Part shown: piece by piece, positions 52,412-61,019 of the stretch
Layout of the letters: each line of letters starts with the position of its first letter
Position numbering within the stretch: the first letter of the stretch is position 1
Assembly: GCF_019649055.1 (NCBI RefSeq)
Contig: NW_026570318.1
Location: forward strand, 1-64,000
Reading direction: 5' to 3'
Length of the DNA: 64,000 bases
Origin: Paramacrobiotus metropolitanus
Taxonomy: Eukaryota > Tardigrada > Eutardigrada > Parachela > Macrobiotidae
Translations under genes and position numbers: made by a program
The notes under the pieces: model-generated
The model's input: the letters and a program-made list of their open reading frames with translations, nothing else
What the model was told of the DNA's origin: nothing
Database searches by the model: none

Positions 52412-52628
52412 GGAAACGCAGAAAGCGTTAGAGGAGTGGCATAACCGACCTTCCTTCATTGACACCACATAGGCGTCACCGACCAACAGAAGTCGACCTA
52501 CCTCATTAGACGACCACAAAGGCGTCTCGGACCAGCTCGAGAACCGACCTGGCCCGACCGTAGTAACTATAGGGTGTAGATTTATAGGATGCAACCGAGA
52601 AACGGTTTGCTTACTTTTGTTTTGACAG
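52412..52628 (+). promoter_or_regulatory. ORF H/ORF I intergenic region with splice acceptor
   Basis: Contains ATAGGGTGTA near 52569 and a strong pyrimidine tract (TTTGCTTACTTTTGTTTTGACAG) ending at 52628. The TTGACAG end matches the acceptor at 42265. ACA-loop hairpins occur at 52465-52481 and 52503-52520. Confidence 0.6.
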
Positions 52629-54809
52629 AACCGAACGGAAGCTTACACGGTGGACTGCCGACAGTGCAGGAATAACGCGACACGGGATAACAACAGGTTG
52701 CCATGTGCGGAATGCATCGTGTCCTTCACCAACGAACGGGTCACTGGTACCGGAGCACAGATGCGAGCTCAGGCAGCGGCACTTTACATTAATGTTGTCG
52801 CTGGAAACCTGAGTGCATACCGGTACATAGCCCGAAACGAGACTCTGGTGGACCAGCTGCAAGCTCACGAACAGGATAATTTGGCCACCATTCACCGCCA
52901 ACGAAGCGACGACCCAAGATGGGAAGGAACTGTACCACCAGTCTTAACAGATAGACTGTGGGTGTATAGACAGGCGCAAGACGTACACCGCCAATTGGAG
53001 GACCAAAAGAGACTTAGGGAGGTTGACAAACGAATTGCCTCGATGAAGGTCCATCCTCCACCGACCGACTATGAACCGGAAATCAAAATTCGGTTACCGG
53101 CACCCACACAGGGTCGCTCGGATAGCGAACAGTTGATCCATGATGTACGTGACGTCTTTGTCGGAGACCCAAACCGACCATTGACGAGCGCATCGGTCAC
53201 CATGATGATGAACATGCCGGATGGAACCCAACAGCCGGTTACCCTCACACCGGCGACTCAGGAACAGTTGATGGCAATCCCACACAGGGCAACGCCAGTG
53301 GTCACACAGGCCCGTCCAACTGTTTCTCAGCAGATCCCCCAACACGGAACTCGGACTTATTCGGCGGGTCAACAGCAGCAGCGCCGACCTAGCAAAAACT
53401 TAGCGGGACACGACCTTCGGCATAGAATTGGTCCGGTTGATCTTCGAGACAGAATCGAAGAGCAACGGGCCGTAATCCGACAAGCTGGAAAAGAGCCAAC
53501 CAGAGCTCCACCAGGAAAACGGACTGGATCCGGAGAAACGGGAATCGGACTTACGGTCGACTTAACAAATAAGTCGAAACGTAATTTTGTCCCACCTGAA
53601 CAGCAGCCGGAAGCTCAACAAGTGGAACCGGCGGCCGAAGTCCAAGCAGAACCAGCAGCTCAACAAGAGCAGATGGACGTCGAAGTGGCCGACCAGATGG
53701 CACAACTACCACATGTAGAAGTGCCGGCTCGAGAAGATCCTCGTTACGACCAAGCCCGACAGCAGGGAATCGAAGTCGTCATGCCACATCCGACCGAGCG
53801 AACGAACCACATCATGAACGTCATGAATTACGAGGAACGGTACCGACCACAAATCTGGCGGATGGTAGAAAACCTTCGTCAGTTCCTCGTCCGATCCGGA
53901 TATCAGACGCTGTTCGAGCAACACCAGTGGCAGGCCGACTTCAACATGAATGCGCACACAGCACAGAATGTCGAACATCCGTATGTCAGATCGAACGCGT
54001 TACCGTCGATGACCGACCCGGTCTTGCTGAATGTACCATTGTACAGCCCGGACGGAACACGTGCGAGCCAACTAGGAGCTCGGGAATACTCCCATGACGA
54101 GTTGGAGAGTGTTGCACAGTTCGTCATCACGGACGCCCACCCAGCCTTTGTAATTACCGCGGCTCGGGCAGCACTGGACTTAACCCAGTATCTCCCAGAA
54201 GGGGAGATCGACATCGCCCAGGACGGAGTCGCGGCATTCCTGCGATTCATCTTCGCAGCACGACTTGGCAATTACTTTTGCCATTACACCTTGTACGGAC
54301 TGTACCAAAACGAGATGATACCAGCGGCCTTGGAAACCCTCGTAGCCCAACTTGGCACACCGATGAGAAGTGTTATCCTCGCCGTCTGGATGCGCGACTT
54401 GCTGTATACCCACGAACGGTATGCGACAAAGTATGCCTTTCGTGAGGATCACGTAGATCCCAGCGATGACGCGACTCGGTTGATCAGCTGGTACCGCGAG
54501 AAGAAGACTTTGCCTAGTGGATTCAACTCGTCACCCTACGAACCTTGGATGTCGGACGACATTGCACCCGGTGCACAACCATATGCGCTGAGGCTCCGTA
54601 AACAAGCGGCCAAGGAATCGAGGAAGGGCAAAGCAGACCGCTCCGGCCAGGAGACGGACGAGACCGACGAGACGTCTCAACGGAGTGGCCCGGCAACTTG
54701 CAGACCCAAGGATCCAAACATCCGGCCACATGACCGACCTCGCCCGGACGACGAAGAAGATGAAGACTACTTCGGCGGCGACAAACCCGTCGAAGTCCCA
54801 CTCAGTTGA
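52629..54809 (+). CDS. Accessory ORF I: zinc-motif protein without its own ATG (about 726 codons)
   Basis: Frame open from the splice acceptor at 52628/52629 in phase 0. It begins with a C-x2-C-x12-C-x2-C motif (DCRQC ... PCAEC), located before the first in-frame ATG (about 38 codons after GTG 52650). The first ATG of any frame after the acceptor (52703) is out of frame. The start codon must therefore come from an upstream exon, or the Cys motif is not translated. Residues about 60-360 are polar, Gln/Pro-rich; about 385-640 form a helical globular region (RPQIWRMVENLRQFLVRSGY; GVAAFLRFIFAARLGNYF); the tail is acidic. No family recognised, no signal peptide. It ends at TGA 54809, followed by an 8-bp hairpin. 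Confidence 0.65.
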   Translation, partial: NRTEAYTVDCRQCRNNATRDNNRLPCAECIVSFTNERVTGTGAQMRAQAAALYINVVAGNLSAYRYIARNETLVDQLQAHEQDNLATIHRQRSDDPRWEGTVPPVLTDRLWVYRQAQDVHRQLEDQKRLREVDKRIASMKVHPPPTDYEPEIKIRLPAPTQGRSDSEQLIHDVRDVFVGDPNRPLTSASVTMMMNMPDGTQQPVTLTPATQEQLMAIPHRATPVVTQARPTVSQQIPQHGTRTYSAGQQQQRRPSKNLAGHDLRHRIGPVDLRDRIEEQRAVIRQAGKEPTRAPPGKRTGSGETGIGLTVDLTNKSKRNFVPPEQQPEAQQVEPAAEVQAEPAAQQEQMDVEVADQMAQLPHVEVPAREDPRYDQARQQGIEVVMPHPTERTNHIMNVMNYEERYRPQIWRMVENLRQFLVRSGYQTLFEQHQWQADFNMNAHTAQNVEHPYVRSNALPSMTDPVLLNVPLYSPDGTRASQLGAREYSHDELESVAQFVITDAHPAFVITAARAALDLTQYLPEGEIDIAQDGVAAFLRFIFAARLGNYFCHYTLYGLYQNEMIPAALETLVAQLGTPMRSVILAVWMRDLLYTHERYATKYAFREDHVDPSDDATRLISWYREKKTLPSGFNSSPYEPWMSDDIAPGAQPYALRLRKQAAKESRKGKADRSGQETDETDETSQRSGPATCRPKDPNIRPHDRPRPDDEEDEDYFGGDKPVEVPLS

Positions 54810-57800
54810 GATCGAGTTCCCACATTGGAACTCGGTCCCCCACTTGGAACAGCCGAGGGGACTCAACGCCGAGAAACGGCATGGTCGAGAATCGACCTGA
54901 CTGAGAAACAGTCTAGCTGAGAAACAGCACCGTCGAGAAACGACTTCGGAATGGACATTTTTCTTCAGTTCTTTTCACAGAAATCGACCAACCATGTACG
55001 CGGCGGACGTCAACGACGACTTTGCCAGAAAGCTGACTACACAAGTCAGCCGGATTCTTCGGTTTGACCCGGACACGAGTGGTTAGACCTGACAAGCCGG
55101 CTTCTTCCACCGTTCCGGTACGTCTTCCGAGGAATCCCCTGGATAGAACTGAGCAACCGACCTCAGTTCCCCGGTAAGGCATATCTGCTAACATAGCAGA
55201 TCGTCAACCACGTTCTGCGACCATCGGAGCCAACAGAAGCCCCAACCCGCGTTACATGGAGCCGACCGATAGTTACATGGTACAGATCACGCCATTAACT
55301 ACGACCGGCTAGGAAGATTACTCCGGCCAACCGACTCCGGAGCATAGACCGAGAGGATTACGCTAACATGGCGCTGAATACGTCGCTGCGTGTTCACCGC
55401 CATGTTTGCCGAGCACCCGTGGCCAACCTCGGAACCGGGTAGCCGAGCAGCCTTCACCAGTGTAAGACGCGGAAATCCCTCGGCCGAATGCCAACAGTGC
55501 AGGAACACTCGGATTTCTCTTTACGTACTCAAGCCGACCACAAAGGTCGACTTTGTACTTCGCCCATAACTTGGAGACATTACGGACACAGCTGCGTCAG
55601 CCGACCACACAGGCCGGTTGTGCAAACCGACCACACAGGTCGGCTTTGGAAACGATAGCCAGAACGACTACAGGAAATCCATATCATGGCCGACCACACA
55701 GGTCGACCATGGCGACCAACAAGAGTCGACCAAGAAGAATGGACGGAAGCCAGGAGTGGTTACGTGGCAACTTCACCGGATTCTCCGGTTGAACCCAGAC
55801 CTACAGGAACTCAACTAGGAACCTGTACCCGGAGTCCAACCGAAGTCTCCCCCGGAGGATATCGGGTAAACCAGCCGATTCACCGGTGACCACGACTACG
55901 CGCGTCTTGAACGTGCAGCCATTACCTGAAGAGGAACAGCGACGGTGATTTGGCCACCATACCAACGACTCCGCCGCGACCTGCTTCCCCATGTCTCCAA
56001 TGGAACATCCTAGGCAGATCGGATTAGAACATCCGACCTGCACCCCTTCACCGAACCCCGCTGGCGACGACCGCCTGCCCGAACACCAACGGCCAGTCGG
56101 CCTTCGTCAGCGGCAGAGGAACCTTCCCCGATGACGACGACCACTTGCCCGCAACAGTACCGGCCAATTGGCCAGCGTTATCGGCAAAGAAAAATTTCCC
56201 CGCGGACGTGAGTGGCCTACCCCCAACAGAAGCGGCTAGGCGTCTCAGGTTCACGGCACAACAAAACGGAAGAATCAGATCTGACGACCTCAGGGACTTG
56301 CATGTGCATGAGGTTTAAACAGCTCGTCAACTGGGGCCACAAAGACCCTATGTTGTAGGCGAGCATACTTGCATGATGAAGTCACTCGGCCAACAGACGC
56401 CGGAAGAAATTGTGACCGCGCGGGATTCGGCCGCCCACAGGACCAGCCGACAGTAGCTCGGATCCGACCCAGAGTTCTTGTTAGGAATTACAGGAAGAAC
56501 GGAGTTGTGCTGCCGAACATCCTTCTGCCAGTCCAACACTGACCGAAGGATGTCCGAACAACGGGGACCCGGTCAACTGTAGCCGGACGCACAGGACTCC
56601 TGACAGAAGGTCGACTTGATGAACGCCGACTAGCCCCACATTGGGCGTAACGGTATAAGTCGCCTTAACCGACCTCAAAACGCAGATCGGAAGTGACCTA
56701 ACAGAGGTCGGAAGCACACGATAACAAGTCGGAAAGAGTGATCGGAAGTTGGAAACCGACCTTCCAGCGGAAAAATTTAGCTTTTTGGCGGGTGAACACA
56801 AAGTTCATCCGACCTTGAGGAAGTCAGACATAGCCGACCTTGGATGACGCATAACCGACCCCGAATGGAAGTCGGTAGTCACCGGATAGAAGTCGGAAGG
56901 ATGCCACAACAAGTCGGCAAAGGCGTTTTGAGGCTGAGAACCGACCTTCCAACGGAAGAATCCGACCTTCGGACGGACGAACACACAGTTCATCCGACCT
57001 TCCGAAGCCAACCATAACCGACTATAAGTCGGAAGTCGGAAACTCAGTCAATACGACGGAAGAAGAGTGACAGCTGTCTGCGGTGGACGAATTCGACTTG
57101 AAGGAACTTGTTTAGCCCCACATGGGCATGTTATTACAGGTTAACCATAGTCGACCACCGACGGATAGGATGACCGACCTTGACTACAGGTCGGATGGGA
57201 TTGCCGACCTCGACAGAAGGTCGGATAACAACGGAACATATTGGACGGAAGTCGACTTGACACTTCCGCCGAAGAAACCTATGATTTCCGATCGGACCTT
57301 CGAGCCAGTTCGACTCGGATTACTCCAAACCAGGCTCGTGGTAGCAGATTGAACGGTTGTAACCGACCACTTTCGAACGGAACTGCTGTACATGACGACC
57401 ACACAGGCCGCATGATTTACATACAGCTTTTTCCGACCTGAACTTCAGGAATTCGGGACATAGCCGAATTTCCCCAGCCGCCGGTCGACTTACCGGTAGG
57501 CCGACCTTGGTCAAAACCGACCTCGGTCCTATTCCCCATTCAGAGAGGATGCTTCGGCATTTGCAACTGCAACAGTGCCTCTCTATCCCTGACGGACGGA
57601 CACGGGTCGGAAGTAAGTGTTTAACCGTGCTTATCCGACCTCGGTGAGTGTAACCGGTCACGACGGGTAACTCGGGAACTGATGCCCCGGACCCAACTTA
57701 CCGGATGAAAAGTGGACAGGAGACCCCGTGGAGACTCAACTGCCCCGTGGACGTCATCCTAGTCGGAATAGGACCCCCGGACAGATTTTTGCATTTTTTT

Positions 57801-58231
57801 TTAGCATTTCTCCTAACAAACGGAATTGTATTTTTCTAGTTAGATCTCTTTAACAGATCTGTTTTGTAACCCCTTTTGCTCACTGGAATTGTGATTAAAC
57901 TTTATTTCATACTTTCTTTCGCGCTGCATAAACTTTCATTACATTTTCTTTCACATTGTTCTCCGATGCCAACAGAAGCAAGAAGCCAGCCAACAGAAGC
58001 ATCACCGGTCCAACGAAACGCCCGAGCGGCTTCCGGATTTTTCGGCCGTGAGTGGTTTCCACTCATGGGTTCGGAAGTGAAGAAGGGACGGTCGACCAGA
58101 CACCGGACTCCCACTGCCAGAGGACGCGTACCAGCGACCCCACATTGGGTCCGACTGGAGAGTTGTGCGGTACTGGTGCGGTACTGAGTCGGAGCATCCT
58201 TCGCAGGAGCTCGGATTCCCGCCCAGAGGCA
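54810..58231 (+). other. 3' non-coding region of the giant element, hairpin-rich
   Basis: 3.4 kb without a supported ORF. It is full of CCGACC/GTCGG words and contains the longest ACA-loop hairpins (54813-54834, 55531-55553, 55627-55643, 55686-55710, 56791-56809, 58137-58152). A diverged tandem duplication covers about 56740-56850 and 56935-57030 (CCGACCTTCCA-CGGA ... ACAGTTCATCCGACC). A T-rich block lies at 57785-57960. Immediately before the 3' LTR there is no good polypurine tract. Confidence 0.65.
55531..55710 (+). repeat. Cluster of three or more long ACA-loop hairpins
   Basis: 55531-55553 has nine arm positions with one C-A mismatch around ACAAA. 55627-55643 is a 6-bp perfect stem CCGACC/GGTCGG around ACACA. 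55686-55710 has ten arm positions with one C-A mismatch around ACACA. A fourth imperfect one lies at 55600-55620. This is the densest cluster in the element. Confidence 0.75.
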
Positions 58232-58665
58232 TGTCAGAGGCACATGACTGCGCCTGGTGCATACGGCCCACCATGGACGTATTTGCACTCATGCTTGCCA
58301 TATCGCCTCTCTCGCTGTACGTACGTGTGCTGCTGCACTGTACTCGTATCCGCTGAAGCGGATATACGCAGCGCACACACTGAGCATACTTGCTCTCTCG
58401 TCCCTCTTTCGCAGTATGACTCAGCGTTCATACGCTCGCGTTGGATCGAGTCCAGTCTGCGCATCAACACACAGCTGATGGCACACAGCACGTGCTTGCC
58501 GCCAGTTGCTTCTTTCACGCCTTGACGGACGCTCAAGAGCCTTTTTCAGCATACACTTGCTTAGCCATCAGTGCTTTGTTTTGCTTTCCTGCTATTACGC
58601 AGCATTGCTCCCCTTTATTTGTCAATAAAGCATCACTCGTTATCTCCTCGTGCTTGTCTGTTACA
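58232..58665 (+). repeat. 3' LTR, 434 bp
   Basis: Identical to the 5' LTR except one extra T in a T run (near 58540) and a T for C near 58657. AATAAA at 58624-58629. The flanking GTAT at 58666-58669 is the right target-site duplicate. Confidence 0.95.
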
Positions 58666-58669
58666 GTAT

Positions 58670-59215
58670 TAATTCTTTAAGACTCAGTAACGATTTTACC
58701 AGTAAACAAACAGTAGTAAACAGTAAACAAATAGTAAACAACTCGGTAAACAATTCTTGGTTTGCCGCTTCGCTTCGGTCTTCTAGTGCCAGACAACAGT
58801 ACAGTTTCCTAGAGATTTGAATACCTTCTTATCTCCGGCAGCAGTTATGAAACGAATTTCAAAATTTTCATTTTTTATTCGTCATATTTTGCAGTCAGCA
58901 GTCGGATGTTGCGCGCGCACAGTTTTCAGAAGATTGTACACTCATACAGCTGCTGTGCAGTTTGCATGGTGTAGTATTCAGCTGTTGTATCGCATATTAC
59001 ACTTGTATTTGAGTAAGTTACTAAATGTCACCATTTAAAATCCCATGCTAGATTGTCATCCTAGCCGAAATGGGCTGCCAGCTATGCTTCGAATTAAATT
59101 AAATTAAATTAAATTTAAATCACTACTCTAGGAGATAGGACATTCCAAACTAAACAGCTTTCATTCTGGTCCGGCCCGTCTTTAACTAGCCACTAGCTAG
59201 AATTTGCACAACTAA
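58670..59215. other. Intergenic; AAATT microsatellite
   Basis: A run of AAATT units at about 59091-59117 and GTAAACA repeats near 58700-58750. No gene supported. Confidence 0.5.
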
Positions 59216-59217
59216 AC

Positions 59218-59714
59218 TTATCTACCTTTTGAAAGGAACTTTGCAGCCAACGTTTTAAGGCTTTTCTTTTTTTTCCTCTTGATCCCCAAATGAGCCAACC
59301 GATGGGTGTGCAGGTGCGCTGACTGGATGAAACCTTTCTTGCAGATCCCGCAGACCCACTTGCGGATATCCTGGTGTGAATCCATGTGGGCATTTAGCGT
59401 ATTTGATTGGGCAAATTTCTTCGGACAAAGTCCACAACTAACATGCATAAAAATATCACACCATGTTTACGTGGCCATCTTTTGTAACATAAATGCCTGG
59501 ATACGAAGCCCTAGCCAAGCATTGTATAAGCTCTTGTTGCTTACCAAAAAGGTTTCTCTCCTGTATGAACTCTGTGGTGAACCTTAAGAACCTTTTTACT
59601 GGAATACCAGTTACCACACACGGGACACTGCTGCGGCATTGCTTTCTTTTTTCCTACCGCTGGTTTCCGCTCCAAGGTCTTTGCAGTGCCATGCTGATCG
59701 TTTTGTCCCGCGTA
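59218..59714 (-). CDS. C2H2 zinc-finger exons of the third HTH/zinc-finger gene
   Basis: Two exons. The upstream one (59714-59545) starts after CTGTGCAG and encodes a finger CPVCGNWYSSKKVLKVHHRVH and the canonical HTGEKPF linker, ending at donor GTAAGC in phase 2. The downstream one (59437-59218) starts after ATGTTAG; joining restores the linker-to-Cys spacing of the second finger (CGLCPKKFAQSNTLNAHMDS-H). A third finger follows (CGICKKGFIQSAHLHTHRLA-H), then a Lys-rich tail (KRKKKKSLK, probable nuclear localisation) and the stop. The intron is 107 bp. All three fingers are C-x2-C-x12-H-x3-H with intact ligands. I infer that these exons belong to the HTH ORF directly upstream, giving an HTH plus C2H2 DNA-binding protein. 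Confidence 0.75.
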
Positions 59715-59765
59715 CTGCACAGGTGACGTTGTCGCCGGTCGCCTATGGCGGATTAAAGCGATATA

Positions 59766-60243
59766 TGTATGGACGATTTCATACCACTCCAAAAAACGAC
59801 CCATTATTTTTCGATATGTGTTCCTAGGGTTCCCGCGAATACCCCCAGTAATCGTTCGTGTTTTGCCAGTATTCCGACGTATCCGCTCCATATCCGGTAT
59901 GTGTCTCTCTGCCACAGGCGCTGCATTCCGTGTATTCCGCCAGTATTCTTCGAAAAACTAAGAAAACCAAGAAAAATTTTAAAAACATAATAAAACCTAA
60001 GAAAAGCTAAAATATCGGAGGAATACGGAAGAATAGGCAGAGGACGATGAATACCGTTGGAATACGCGGAATATAGGGCCCGATGCAGAGAAACACTTAA
60101 GAGATACGGAGCGGATAAGACGGAACACAGGCAGAACGTGAAAGAGTACTGGCGGAATACGCGGGAATACTAAGAATACGTAGCGGAAAATGATAGGTCG
60201 AATTTTTGGAGTGGTACGAAACGAGCCATAAGTGCTTAAAGCA
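59766..60243. mobile_element. Foldback element within the third HTH/zinc-finger gene
   Basis: Inverted ends: TATGGACGATTTCATACCAC followed by TCCAAAAA on the left, matched by the reverse complement of 60165-60243 on the right (TATGGCTCGTTTCGTACCAC, TCCAAAAA, then TTCCCGCG). GGAATAC-type words fill the interior. It lies exactly between the end of HTH similarity and the zinc-finger exons, so it is probably intronic, but it supplies the last 70 or so codons of the open frame. Confidence 0.65.
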
Positions 60244-61013
60244 GCGTCCCGTATTATCTTTTCCACCCAAAATGCTGTAGTTTTAGCGCGTCTTCTTGTC
60301 GCATGAAGAGACAAGCCCTCCTTAAACAGTTTCACCACCATTGATCGTACCACGTCGTACCGTTTTTGTTTACGTTCACGGAAGGTTCTCCCTGCTGCGC
60401 TCAGCAGCTGCCTGATATAGTAGCCGGAAACATTCGTCTTCTGGATAATATAACAGCAGGTGTGACCTTTGTCGAATAAATCCACAATTTCCTGTTTGTC
60501 TTCCGGGGTTAGGTTGTCGGGGTCCCGCATCTTGCCGGTTTCTTTTTCTTTCTCCGGTACGTCCTGAGATCTCTGGATACTGGATCCCCAGTACGAGCGC
60601 TCAAGCATGGAACGAACAGTTAAGAGGCAGACTTGTACAGTCGTTGATGCGTGGGCGCCGTCGTTGACACTGGTGTTCCTCTTAATAAACCTCCCCCTTC
60701 TCCCAGCTGCGTACAACACTTGCTTAATGTTGTAGCGGGACATGCTGGCCTTGCGCATAATGTAGGACTCACTGTAACCTTCATCGAATAGATCCACAAT
60801 TTCTTGCTTTTCTTCCGCTGTGAGCTCGCATACTTGGCGCTTTATGACACTCGCCATTTCGTTGGTTGGCTGGTCCCGAGAGTTTCGGATGCTAGAGGCT
60901 GAATACCCGGGAGAAAACGAAGGCGGGATGAGTTCTGAACCGTCCTCGGCATCCAAACGCTGGTTTCTTCTTTGCTCCGAATTTGGCTGCCTCTGAACTA
61001 GGTCGGTTTGCAT
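60243..61013 (-). CDS. Triple helix-turn-helix exon of the third HTH/zinc-finger gene
   Basis: Starts at ATG 61013. Three related HTH motifs: residues about 64-105 (TAEEKQEIVDLFDEGYSES ... IKQVLYAAGR), 168-209 (TPEDKQEIVDLFDKGHTCC ... IRQLLSAAGR) and 218-256 (YDVVRSMVVKLFKEGLSLHA). The open frame runs on to 59997, but the part below 60243 is foldback DNA, so the real exon probably ends near 60240; no strong donor is obvious there. It is the best preserved of three paralogues in the window; the unit A and B copies lack the first HTH. No DDE domain. Probably a nuclear DNA-binding protein of transposase ancestry. Confidence 0.65.
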
Positions 61014-61019
61014 GTTTCG

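Larger units (their letters stand above)
30896..58152 (+). repeat. Dispersed family of small hairpins with ACA-type loops
   Basis: At least two dozen perfect or near-perfect stem-loops with 4-10 bp stems and a 5-6 base loop ACAAA, ACACA, AACAA, CACAA or CACATT. Examples: 30896-30911, 30928-30944, 30958-30970, 32468-32482, 32495-32513, 32736-32748, 33875-33890, 34218-34234, 34980-34996, 35488-35504, 42748-42765, 43104-43118, 44089-44103, 44910-44924, 45072-45086, 46947-46961, 50031-50045, 54813-54834, 55531-55553, 55627-55643, 55686-55710, 56695-56709, 56791-56809, 58137-58152. Stem sequences differ while the loop is kept. They occur in different codon phases and in the UTR, always with the loop in sense orientation. 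Confidence 0.75.
28863..58665 (+). mobile_element. Giant Ty3/gypsy-order LTR retrotransposon, 29,803 bp
   Basis: Complete element with LTRs starting TGTCAGAG and ending TTACA, a 4-bp GTAT target duplication on both sides, tRNA-iMet primer-binding site, gag-like frames, protease, reverse transcriptase, RNase H and integrase in the Ty3/gypsy (Metaviridae) order, then about 12 kb of accessory coding sequence and a 3.4-kb 3' non-coding region. Ordinary members are 5-10 kb; plant Ogre and planarian Burro elements are the known giants of comparable scale. The interior is richer in GC and in CCGAC/GTCGG words than its flanks. LTRs differ at two sites only (a C/T in the last 10 bp and one T in a T run), so insertion is recent. 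No envelope-like protein with signal peptide and transmembrane anchor is visible. Confidence 0.95.

Noticed and set aside
42275-54809. Envelope-like gene among the accessory ORFs
   Set aside because: No signal peptide, furin-like site or transmembrane anchor was seen in ORFs F, G, H or I; products are helical, polar and disordered.
30705-54866. Many minus-strand and out-of-frame ORFs inside the element
   Set aside because: They mirror the real frames; GC-rich composition with few TA dinucleotides removes stops in shadow frames. None has a recognisable domain.
28863-58665. Possibility that the 30-kb block is a Maverick/Polinton or an endogenous DNA virus
   Set aside because: It has LTRs, a tRNA primer site, RT and RNase H, and a Ty3-type D,D-35-E integrase; there is no DNA polymerase, packaging ATPase or capsid gene of those groups.
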